Of a DNA stretch of 64,000 nt, positions 55,545-64,000 are shown piece by piece. Each line of letters opens with the position of its first letter. Position 1 is the stretch's first letter. Where the stretch lies: contig NC_091664.1 in the NCBI RefSeq assembly GCF_042453785.1, forward strand, positions 2,347,001 to 2,411,000, read 5' to 3'. Below the pieces are notes generated by a model. That model did no database searches and was not told the origin of the DNA. It was given only the letters and a program-made list of their open reading frames with translations. The position numbers and the translations under genes were made by a program. The DNA is from Malus domestica. Its lineage: Eukaryota > Streptophyta > Magnoliopsida > Rosales > Rosaceae.

Positions 55545-56219
55545 CTAAGTGTTACCAGAAATTATCATCTCGAACTCTCTCATGGTTTTGAAAGGATCGT
55601 CAATGTCGACATTCTTTTCCATCTCAATGAGGGCAAGCCGAGTAGCTTCTCTGTCTCTTTGGCGATTCTTCTTTATCAATTCATTGGCTTTGGCAAGTTC
55701 AGCGGCTCTATACTTCTCAATCACGGCAGCGGGGGTTTCAGGGCGTTGCGCTTTAAGAATGGTGACTGCGAACCGAGATTTCAACATGGCCACCCGAGCC
55801 GCTTCAGGTGTTGTGGTGCCATGCTCATGATGATCACAAAGAGGAAGAGGAGGTAGCACTGTCAAGGGTGACTCACAGCTCAAGTAGCCACCCGATTTAT
55901 CAGATGAAATCTGATCACAAATCACAGGAAGAGGAGTGGACAGCCTCTTCTGCTTCTTTGCCCTATTCGTTTCCTGGGCCATAATCTCAACTCTCTCGCG
56001 ATCGTCGGCCGGTGGAGCAGAGCGTTTCTTTGAGTTATTCACAGAAGCTACCCGCGGGGATTCGGGTCTGGAGGCGAGTTTCGTCGAACGGGAAGAAGAG
56101 GAATCGTTAGCAGCCTTCTTGAAAGCATTCAGATTGCGAGTGGTTTCCGCTGCAGGTTTGTGCTGATCAGATGAGAGGATTTCGTCAAGCCACTTTCTAG
56201 TTTTACGAGAGTGTTTCAT
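55545..56219 (-). CDS. Small GTE-tail-like nuclear protein, copy 3
   Basis: This intronless gene encodes 224 residues from the ATG at 56219 (MKHSRKTRKWLDEILSS). The sequence further upstream in frame lacks an ATG. Layout is as in copy 1: basic N terminus, Ser-rich middle with SKKRSAP and AKKQKRLSTP clusters, then KSRFAVTILKAQRPETP and RQRDREATRLALIEMEKN, ending FEMIISGNT. It has no frame defect and keeps the shared promoter block upstream (56335-56440) with a TATATTAG motif, although that region is shorter than in copy 1. Loss of copy 2 and survival of copies 1 and 3 suggest dosage or function is retained. Role unknown. Confidence 0.65.
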   Translation of the reverse strand: MKHSRKTRKWLDEILSSDQHKPAAETTRNLNAFKKAANDSSSSRSTKLASRPESPRVASVNNSKKRSAPPADDRERVEIMAQETNRAKKQKRLSTPLPVICDQISSDKSGGYLSCESPLTVLPPLPLCDHHEHGTTTPEAARVAMLKSRFAVTILKAQRPETPAAVIEKYRAAELAKANELIKKNRQRDREATRLALIEMEKNVDIDDPFKTMREFEMIISGNT

Positions 56220-56492
56220 AGTTGGTGACAAAAAATTCAAGAGAGAACGAAGAAGGAAATCGCAGTGCGGACGAGTAAAGGAGAGGGAGTGGATGGTGCA
56301 GAGTGAGAAATAGAAACCCTAGCTAACCGCTAATATACTGCCCGAATAAACTCTCCCAAGCCAACCTTGCTTCCCAAGAAACTAGATAATCCAACTCTGT
56401 TTGGGAAACCTAACGCTATTTAATCATATTTTTTGTAAGATGATCATTGATATTTTTACATGGAGAACAACCGACTAATATTTTGATATATT

Positions 56493-56869
56493 TGTTAGTG
56501 TTTTGAAAGGTTTATATTTTGTAGAAAATGTTCTTGACAGGGTTTTTGGTTATGGAAAAACACAGAAATGTAAAGAGGAATTTCGGCTATTGCAGTCTGC
56601 ACACTTAGCAGCTCATAGCAAACATATATATATGCTGTCAGTAGGGTTTTGGTATACAAGGTCAGATCTTATCTCCATTGGAGCTAGTTGACAAAAACCA
56701 CAACTACCATATAGTACTAAGTTAATCTAAGCCCTTCACTGGAGCTTTTAATCTAAGCCCTACACTTGTAACAAAACATAACTTAAAAACAACTAGCCGT
56801 TACAAACTAGCCGTTAGCATCCTGCTGCTTCATTCCTTCGATCAACCTGGAAGTGTTTAGCATCCAACA
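56493..56869 (-). repeat. 3' LTR of the Copia element
   Basis: 377 bp. The polyprotein stop codon (GGATGCTAA) falls 13 bp inside this LTR, so the coding region overlaps it. Confidence 0.95.
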
Positions 56870-59800
56870 CTCCCCTCTAAACTCTTCCTGGTGTTGACTC
56901 CAAGCAGGCTTCGAAGGTATGTGAACCTCTCTTTTGGTAATGCCTTTGTAAAAATGTCTGCCATCTGATCTTCAGTTCTGCAGTACATTAATTCAATGAT
57001 ATTTTCTTGTAGTGCATCTCTGATAAAGTGATACTTCCTTTTTATGTGCCTTGTTTTCTGATGAAAAACTGGATTTCTTGTCATTGCTATAGCTGAGGTA
57101 TTATCACACATTAGCTTAGTTGGTTCAACTTGCATTTCTCCAAAATCTTTTAGAACAAATCTCAGCCAGATTGCTTGAGATGTTGCTTCTGCAGCACTCA
57201 CATACTCAGCTTCGGCGGTTGATAGTGCAACACTTTGTTGCTTGACCGAGGCCCACGAGAACACACCAGAGCCAAATGCAAAAGCATATCTCGATGTGCT
57301 TTTCATATCATCTTCACTACCTCCCCAGTCACTATCACAAAAACCAACCAGAATAGCTGACTGTCCTTTTTCATATTTGATTCCAAAATCAATTGTTCCT
57401 TGCACATACCTGAGTACCCTTTTTGCAGTTCCCAAGTGTATTTTGGTAGGACTATGCATGAATCTTGAGAGCAGGCTTGCAGCATACATAATGTCTGGCC
57501 TGGTTGCTGTGAGGTATAGCAGACTGCCAACAATTTTCCTATAGAGATTTGCATCCACTAACTCACTTCCATCCTCACTCTTGAGCTTCTCATTTGCAAT
57601 TAAGGGAGTGCTTACTGGTTTGCATCCCTTGAGTCCAAATTTGTTCAACAATGTCTGTGCATATTTCATTTGATGAATGAAAATGCAATCTGATTTTTGA
57701 ATCACCCCCATTCCAAGAAAGTGGTGAAGTAAACCCAAATCTGTCATCTCATATTTTCTCATCATTTCCTTTCTAAATTCATCCACCATTTTCTTACTGT
57801 TTCCAGTAAAAACTACATCATCCACATAGATGGACACAATGAGAGTTTCTGACTTGTTCTCAACCTTGGTATAAAGTGTTGCTTCACTGAGACTTTTCTT
57901 GAATCCACACTTAGTGAGATGTGCATCAATCTCACTGTACCAGGCTCTTGGGGCTTGCTTCAGGCCATAGAGTGCCTTCTTTAATCTATACACTTTGCTT
58001 TCGGACCCTTTGACTTCAAAACCTTGTGGCTGGTCCACATAGACCTCTTCCTCTAGTACACCATTCAAGAAAGCCGACTTGACATCTAACTGATATAGCT
58101 GCCAACCCTTCTGTGCAGCTAATGCAATTAGTGTCCTGATTATATCTAGTCTAGCCACAGGTGCAAATGTTTCATTAAAGTCAATTCCAGGCTTTTGAGA
58201 GTAGCCTTTAGCCACTAATCTAGCCTTGTTCCTCTGTACTGATCCATCCAAGTTCAACTTGGTTTTATAGACCCACTTCACACCTATCACAGGTTTATCA
58301 CTTGGTCTATCCACCAGAGTCCAAGTTTCATTTTTCTCTATCATTGAGATTTCATCTCTCATTGCCATCTGCCAAGACTTGTCATTTTCAGCCTCTTCAA
58401 AGGTCTCTGGTTCAATAACACAGAAATTGCATGCTGCATAGATTTCTTCTAAGCTTCTCATTTTAATTGGTGTTGATCCTGAGCTTGAGTTTGAACTCGA
58501 ACTTTGTTGCCCTCTCTGTTGAGATGTTGAACTTGCATTTGAGTTTTGTGTACTCTGAGGAGTTTGAACTGGTGAGATATAAGGTATCTGCAAGCTTTCT
58601 TCTTCAGATTCATACACCTCACCAATTTCAGTTTGTGCAGTTCTTTGCTCAGAGATATCAACTTGCAGTGATACTTTGTCTTGTTCTACTGCATTTGTCT
58701 CCCAATTCCACAATGATTCTTCATAAAAAATTACATCTCTTGAGAGATTGATCTTCTTGGTTCTCAGATTATACAATCTATAACCTTTTTCATTTGTGCC
58801 ATACCCAACAAAAATGCACTTATTGCTGGATTCTTGTAACTTGTGTATGAGTTGTGATGGCACCAGTGCATAACACACTGAGCCAAAAACCTTTAAATGC
58901 TTAACTCCAGGCTTCCTTCCACTGAACACTTCGAATGGAGTTTGCTTCTCCAAAGCTTTGGTAGGACATCTGTTCAAGAGATACACAACAGTATTCACAG
59001 CTTCTCCCCAAAATGAATAGGGTATTTTCTTCTCATGTAGCATGGATTTTGCCATCTCCACTATAGTCCTGTTCTTTCTCTCTGCAGTGCCATTTTGTTG
59101 AGGAGTGTAAGCTACTGTGAGTTGCCTTTCTAGTCCCAAATCTTCACATAAAGCTTTGAATTCCAGTGAGGTATATTCACCTCCCCTATCACTCCTTATC
59201 TTCTTGATTTTATGTCCACTTTGTAACTCCACCATTGCTTTAAACTTTCTGAATATATTGAAGACTTCTGATTTGAACCTCATAAAATATACCCAACACA
59301 TTCTTGAGTAGTCATCTATGAAAGTCAAGAAGTACTTGTTCCCACTGATGGATGCATTTTTCATTGGACCACACATATCAGTGTGAATTAGTTCTAGAGG
59401 TTTCTCAGCCCTCCAAGCCTTTCCAGTTTCGAACTTGTCCCTGTGTTGTTTCCCAAATGCACAGCCTTCACAAACCTCCTTCATTTCATCAATCTGAGGC
59501 AAACCTTGCACCATTTCATGTTTTTGCAGATTTTTTAGACTTTGCACATTCAAGTGCCCAAACCTTTTGTGCCATAGTCTTTCTGACTCAATTTTGCCTG
59601 CCTTCCTTGCCACTTCTTCCAAGCATTTCAGCAACAAAGGAAAGCTTCTGTTTTTCATTTGAACTTTCACAACCAGATTCAATAGAGTTCTGTCATCATA
59701 TACTTCAGCACTGGTATCTCCAAACAACAAGAAATAGTCATGTTCAATCATCTGTCCAACACTTAAAAGGTTTTCCTCCAGACCAGGTACCAACATGACT

Positions 59801-61732
59801 TCTTCAATGTGCCTTCTTCCCTTCTTGGTTTCTATGATGAGAGTACCTCTGCCGGTTGCTTTCACAATATCTCCATTTCCCATCTTAACCTTTCCAGTGA
59901 ATGTAGTATCAATATTAGTTAATAGAGACTCATGAGCAGTCATATGATTACTGCACCCACTGTCTATATACCACACTTCACTGTCTTTTACAACATTGGC
60001 ACTAAAAGCACAAAAGACATTGTTTCCTTCTTGTTCTTGTTTTGCAATGTTCACTTGCTGAGTGATGTTTAATCTGCAATCCTTCTGCAAATGGCCAAAT
60101 CTATTGCATTTGTGACATTTTGGCTTTCCTTTAAACCAACATTCACCAAAATGGGCTTTATCACAGTATCTGCACAATGGTTTGGTTTTTCCACCCCCAT
60201 TGTTGCTTCCACTGTTGTATTTGTTCTCTCCACTTGATTTTCCTTCCCACTTCTTATTTTTCCCTTTCCAGATTTTTTAGACTTTGCACATTCAAGTGCC
60301 CAAACCTTTTGTGCCATAGTCTTTCTGACTCAATTTTGCCTGCCTTCCTTGCCACTTCTTCCAAGCATTTCAGCAACAAAGGAAAGCTTCTGTTTTTCAT
60401 TTGAACTTTCACAACCAGATTCAATAGAGTTCTGTCATCATATACTTCAGCACTGGTATCTCCAAACAACAAGAAATAGCCATGTTCAATCATCTGTCCA
60501 ACACTTAAAAGGTTTTCCTCCAGACCAGGTACCAACATGACTTCTTCAATGTGCCTTCTTCCCTTCTTGGTTTCTATGATGAGAGTACCTCTGCCGGTTG
60601 CTTTCACAATATCTCCATTTCCCATCTTAACCTTTCCAGTGAATGTAGTATCAATATTAGTTAATAGAGACTCATGAGCAGTCATATGATTACTGCACCC
60701 ACTGTCTATATACCACACTTCACTGTCTTTTACAACATTGGCACTAAAAGCACAAAAGACATTGTTTCCTTCTTGTTCTTGTTTTGCAATGTTCACTTGC
60801 TGAGTGATGTTTAATCTGCAATCCTTCTGCAAATGGCCAAATCTATTGCATTTGTGACATTTTGGCTTTCCTTTAAACCAACATTCACCAAAATGGGCTT
60901 TATCACAGTATCTGCACAATGGTTTGGTTTTTCCACCCCCATTGTTGCTTCCACTGTTGTATTTGTTCTCTCCACTTGATTTTCCTTCCCACTTCTTATT
61001 TTTCCCTTTCCAATCTCTCCTTGGTCTGTTTTGATGCTGATTAGAGTGATTTGATGACCCTATGTTTAGTGACTGGAAAGCTTTCTCAGTTGCACCATCA
61101 GAATGCCTTTCGAGCCTTTGATCAAAAGCTCTCAAGGAAGCCATTACATCTTGAACACTGAGTGTATCAGTATCCTTAGTTTCCTCTATCACACTCACAA
61201 TAGAGTCATAAGGCTTAGTCAAACTAATTAGAAGCTTCTGCACTATTCTTTCATTAGGGAGTTCCTCTCCGTAAGTTTTCATTTGAGTCACAACATCAAA
61301 CAGCCTAGAAAAATAGTCTTTAAGTGGCTCATCTTCTCTCATACGTGTATATTCAAAGTCACGTCTAAGAGACTGGAGTTTTACCTTGCGTACCTTCACA
61401 TCTCCTCTGTATTCTTGTTGCAGGGTATCCCAGGCAGCTTTGGCAGTTTCTTCATTTGCTATCCTTGGGAATATGACATCGGAGATAGCACCTTGAATGA
61501 TTCCCAACGTTTTAGCATCATTCATCCTGTTCTCCTTCAATGTAGCTATCTGCTTCTCTGTGAGATCCTCTTCTAGAGCATCTACCTCCATTTCTGGTAA
61601 CTCATATCCATCTTGAACCATTTCCCATAGGTCATACGACTTGAAGATAGTTGTCATCCGAATCCTCCAATAGTCGTAGTTTTCTCCATCAAAGACTGGA
61701 GCTTTAAGTTCTCCTCCACCAGCTCCTTTCAT
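56857..61732 (-). pseudogene. Copia gag-pol, frame broken by a tandem duplication
   Basis: Starts at the ATG at 61732 (MKGAGGGELKAPVFDGENYD). Domains in order: UBN2-type gag (FDGENYDYWRIRM), CCHC knuckle [14 protein letters not shown], protease [14 protein letters not shown]-pre-integrase [10 protein letters not shown], integrase ([37 protein letters not shown]), reverse transcriptase ([20 protein letters not shown]) and RNase H ([24 protein letters not shown]). The first frame stops after [12 protein letters not shown] at 60254 because of a 742-bp duplication (see repeat). A second frame (from about 60177) carries knuckle to end. All catalytic signatures look kept in that second part. Confidence 0.93.
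59528..61011 (-). repeat. 742-bp direct tandem duplication inside Copia
   Basis: Unit 1 is 61011-60270 and unit 2 is 60269-59528 in element sense. The only difference I noticed is one base (codon GGC against GAC in MIEH(G/D)YFLL). The unit covers the CCHC knuckle, protease and pre-integrase start. Because 742 is not divisible by three, it shifts the frame at the junction. Confidence 0.93.
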
Positions 61733-61840
61733 CTTTAACTTATATTGACAGTTAGGGTTTCAGCTTTTACCTGAACAACCCTCGAAAATGGGTTCCACAA
61801 CGCCCAGATTTCAGTGATCAAGAACAAAGCTCTGAGGCCA

Positions 61841-62217
61841 TGTTAGTGTTTTGAAAGGTTTATATTTTGTAGAAAATGTTCTTGACAAGGTTTTTGGTTA
61901 TGGAAAAACACAGAAATGTAAAGAGGAATTTCGGCTATTGCAGTATGCACACTTAGCAGCTCATAGCAAACATATATATATGCTGTCAGTAGGGTTTTGG
62001 TATACAAGGTCAGATCTTATCTCCATTGGAGCTAGTTGACAAAAACCACAACTACCATATAGTACTAAGTTAATCTAAGCCCTTCACTGGAGCTTTTAAT
62101 CTAAGCCCTACACTTGTAACAAAACATAACTTAAAAACAACTAGCCGTTACAAACTAGCCGTTAGCATCCTGCTGCTTCATTCCTTCGATCAACCTGGAA
62201 GTGTTTAGCATCCAACA
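61841..62217 (-). repeat. 5' LTR of the Copia element
   Basis: 377 bp, starting TGTTGGATGC and ending CTAACA in element sense. Nearly identical to the 3' LTR. Confidence 0.95.
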
Positions 62218-62488
62218 ATATTTGTCTCAGTTTGAGTGAAGTACTAATTTTCATTCCACTACAATTAATCACGAGATTTGTTGGATTATTTTCTTTTTCT
62301 TTAAATTTGTTTGAAACTGTTGGATATTTCTACTTTCCTTGAAAATTGTGGTTTCTTGATTTATCATGTATACTTTTCTCATAATAACGAGGTTACACTA
62401 GGAATGCAAATTATGGATAGAATTGGAAATCATGTTAATCAAACAAGATTAAGAATATTACAAAAATAATTAAGGAGTGTGCGTGGCT
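62218..62488. other. Upstream flank shared with other GTE-tail copies
   Basis: In inverted orientation this corresponds to about 11990-12400 (for example AATAACGAGG.TACA, GGAATGCAAATTATGG, ATAGAATTGGA). It continues the upstream region of copy 3 beyond the Copia insertion. Confidence 0.55.
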
Positions 62489-62590
62489 TGTTTAGTTGGT
62501 CAAGAGCATTTGCCCTTGCACTCGATGTCCAGTGTTCAAATTATCCTCCTCGTAGTTTAATGTAAATTATCCTCCGCATTCCCGTGTTCA
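62489..62590 (+). mobile_element. SINE remnant, inverted counterpart of 11812-11925
   Basis: GTTTAGTTGGTCAAGAGCAT (A-box-like), GTCCAGTGTTCAAATTATCC (B-box-like) and CGTAGTTTAATGTAAATTATCC match the unit at 11812 read on the other strand. Confidence 0.5.
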
Positions 62591-62682
62591 AACTTCTGTT
62601 TTCTTTTTGGCACACAAGTATATAGACAAGTCTGCAAGGGAACTCCCTAAACAACACAACAATTGTTTCATATTATATTTTT

Positions 62683-63784
62683 GGGTAAATTACATAGTAG
62701 TCCCTTAGGTTTGAGGTCTATTGCAATATTATACAACATCTTTAAAACTTTTCACTTTCATACCTCAAGTACTATTTTATTTCAATTTCATACAACCGTT
62801 ACATTTTCCATCAATTGATCTGTTAAATGCTGACGTGGCTGCCAAATGTCTGCCACGTGGTAAATAAAATAATTTTTTTAATTTTTTTTAAAAAAAACCT
62901 GAAATTGGAAGAAGAAGAAAAAAAAAGGGACCAACCCCTACAACCTAGAAGAAGAAGGAGGAAGAAGAAGAAGGAGGAAGAAGAAGAAGAGAAGAAAGAG
63001 GAGGAGGAGGAAGAAGAAGAAGAAGAAGAAGAAGAAGAAAGAGGAGGAGGAGGAAGAAGAAGAAGACGAAGAAGAAAAAAAAAGGACCGAACCCCCTGCA
63101 ACCCAGAAGAAGAAGGAGGAAGAAGAAGAAGAGAAGAAGAAAGAGGAGGAGGAGGAAGAAGAAGAAGAAGAAGAAGAAGAAGAAGAAGAAGAAGAAAAAA
63201 ATGGACCGAACCCATAAGAAGAAGGAGGAAGAAGAAGAAGAGAAGAAGAAAGAGGAGGAGGAAGAAGAAGAAGAAGAAGAAGAAGAAGAAGAAAAAGAAG
63301 AAGAAGAAGAAAAAAAGGACCGAACCAGAAGGAGGAAGAAGAAGAAGAGAAGAAGAAAGAGGAGGAGGAGGAGGAAGAAGAAAAAAAAGAAGAAGAAAAA
63401 AGAATGATCGAACCCCCTGCAACCCAGAAGAAGGAGGAGGAAGAAGAAGAAGAGAAGAAGGAGGAGGAGGATGAAGAAGAAGAAGGAAAAAAAAAAGGAC
63501 CGAACCCAGAAGAAGAAGAAGAAAGAGAAAAAAAAAATGTGTCAGACATGTTTTTTATAAAAAAAATAAAAAATTATTTTATTTGCCACGTGGCAGACAT
63601 TTGGCAGTCACGTGGCATATATGTGGCAGCCACGTAGCATTTAACAGATCTATGGATGGAAAATGTAACGGTTGTATGAAATTGAAATAAAATAGTACTT
63701 GAGGTATGAAAGTGAAATGTTTTAAAGATGTTGTATAAGATTGCAATAGACCTCAAACCTGAGAGGCTACTATGTAATTTACCC
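62683..63784. mobile_element. MULE-type element with ~200-bp inverted repeats
   Basis: The left end GGGTAAATTACATAGTAGTC, CTTAGGTTTGAGGTCTATTG pairs with the right end CAATAGACCTCAAACCTGAG ... TACTATGTAATTTACCC. Arms continue through TGACGTGGCTGCC and GTCTGCCACGTGG to about 62880 and from about 63565. The 9-bp target duplication TATATTTTT is exact (62674-62682, 63785-63793). The empty site is in the duplicate flank at about 55130-55145. It carries no transposase; the interior is purine-rich repeat. Confidence 0.9.
62905..63535. repeat. GAA/GGA purine-rich higher-order repeat
   Basis: About 630 bp of almost pure purine on the plus strand. Runs of GAA and GGA are broken by six versions of a spacer near 62928, 63084, 63202, 63318, 63403 and 63498 that read AAAAAAGGACCGAACCCCCT and often GCAACCCAGAAGAAG. 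The unit is therefore about 85-155 bp with variable trinucleotide tracts. Long open frames of Glu/Lys/Arg or Ser/Phe/Leu are by-products. Confidence 0.92.
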
Positions 63785-63793
63785 TATATTTTT

Positions 63794-64000
63794 ATATATG
63801 TGATACCATATTAATATTTTTAGGAAGGTGACGGTTCTTGCGATTTTCCTGTTCAATAGTAAGATCAGTTGGTCTGAACGATTGTAAAATAATTCATATC
63901 CTCCAAATTGAAAGACAACATTCATATATAGTCTTCTTTGATAAACGTAAAATATAGTGATATAACTAGTCCAATCTAGTTCAAACTAATCCTCCATATC
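63794..64000. other. Second copy of the GTE-tail gene 3' flank
   Basis: Co-linear with 55136-55345 (ATATGTGATACCATATTAAT, GAACGATTG.AAAA.AATTC, TAAACGTAAAATATAGTGAT, CTAATCCTCCATATC). In copy 3 the gene follows about 200 bp further along, so another copy may lie just beyond the window end. Confidence 0.6.

Larger units (their letters stand above)
56493..62217 (-). mobile_element. Full-length young Copia retrotransposon
   Basis: LTRs of 377 bp each (5' LTR 62217-61841, 3' LTR 56869-56493 on the minus strand) begin TGTTGGATGCTAAACAC and end CAAAACACTAACA. I count two differences between them (ACAGGG/ACAAGG and GTCTGC/GTATGC). The target duplication ATATT is exact (56488-56492, 62218-62222). 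The primer-binding site is TGGCCTCAGAGCTT next to the 5' LTR, and the polypurine tract AGAGGGGAG precedes the 3' LTR. It inserted in the upstream region of the GTE-tail copy 3. Confidence 0.96.

Noticed and set aside
62823-63637. Long Glu/Lys/Arg and Ser/Phe/Leu frames on both strands
   Set aside because: Translation of the GAA/GGA repeat inside a MULE-type element.

Overview
This is plant nuclear DNA. The genes are intron-rich and split by GT/AG junctions, the products are plant-specific (TIC22, P-type PPR proteins, a CDC20 with C-box, TIR-NLR relics), and the repeats are typical of the apple/pear group (Malus/Pyrus, Rosaceae): a Cassandra element, tRNA-derived SINEs ending near ATATCGTTTGTT-poly(A), and short MITEs containing TTTTAACGAAAAACCACA. 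The genus is an inference from these repeats and from remembered sequence style; no search was run.

Layout. 1-9.2 kb is nested transposon debris: a fold-back repeat, a decayed gag-like coiled-coil gene with a 64-bp tandem repeat, a long GAAGCTTTTGT minisatellite, and a Gypsy LTR relic split by a PIF/Harbinger-type element (TTA target duplication). 9.2-13.3 kb is a tandem duplication carrying a small gene whose C terminus resembles the tail of GTE bromodomain factors. Copy 1 is intact; copy 2 is frameshifted and has lost a TATA-containing promoter segment. A third, inverted copy lies at 55.5-56.2 kb, and flanking repeats suggest another just past the right edge. 14.0-18.4 kb is a seven-exon TIC22 gene on the minus strand. 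18.7-25 kb holds Copia and LTR-type remnants and AT-rich spacer. 25.5-31.1 kb is a five-exon gene for a 1019-residue acidic protein with one N-terminal C2H2 finger.

31.6-44.6 kb is a birth-and-death cluster. A block made of a TIR-NLR 3' fragment, a mitochondrial-type PPR gene and a LINE relic has been copied three to four times. PPR copies 1 (513 aa) and 4 (468 aa) are open, copy 2 is internally deleted with a stop, and copy 3 is 5'-truncated. Copy 4 differs from copy 1 by exactly one PPR module. Several elements inserted after the duplications, and the paralogous empty sites are visible. 45.3-47.1 kb is a separate two-exon PPR gene resembling At4g14190. 48-49.4 kb carries a berberine-bridge-enzyme relic and an unidentified relic. 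50.1-52.2 kb is a five-exon CDC20 on the minus strand with an unusual tail. 53.97-54.59 kb is a complete Cassandra TRIM with 5S-rRNA-like LTRs. 56.49-62.22 kb is a young full-length Copia element with a 742-bp internal tandem duplication that breaks its frame. 62.68-63.78 kb is a MULE-type element filled with purine-rich GAA repeats.

The intact host genes serve unrelated housekeeping roles: plastid protein import, organelle RNA metabolism and the anaphase-promoting complex. They do not form a pathway. I found no convincing new multi-gene system. The most interesting biology is the PPR/NLR block turnover, the small GTE-tail gene family, and the altered CDC20 C terminus. Exon coordinates were worked out by hand from splice motifs and reading frame.
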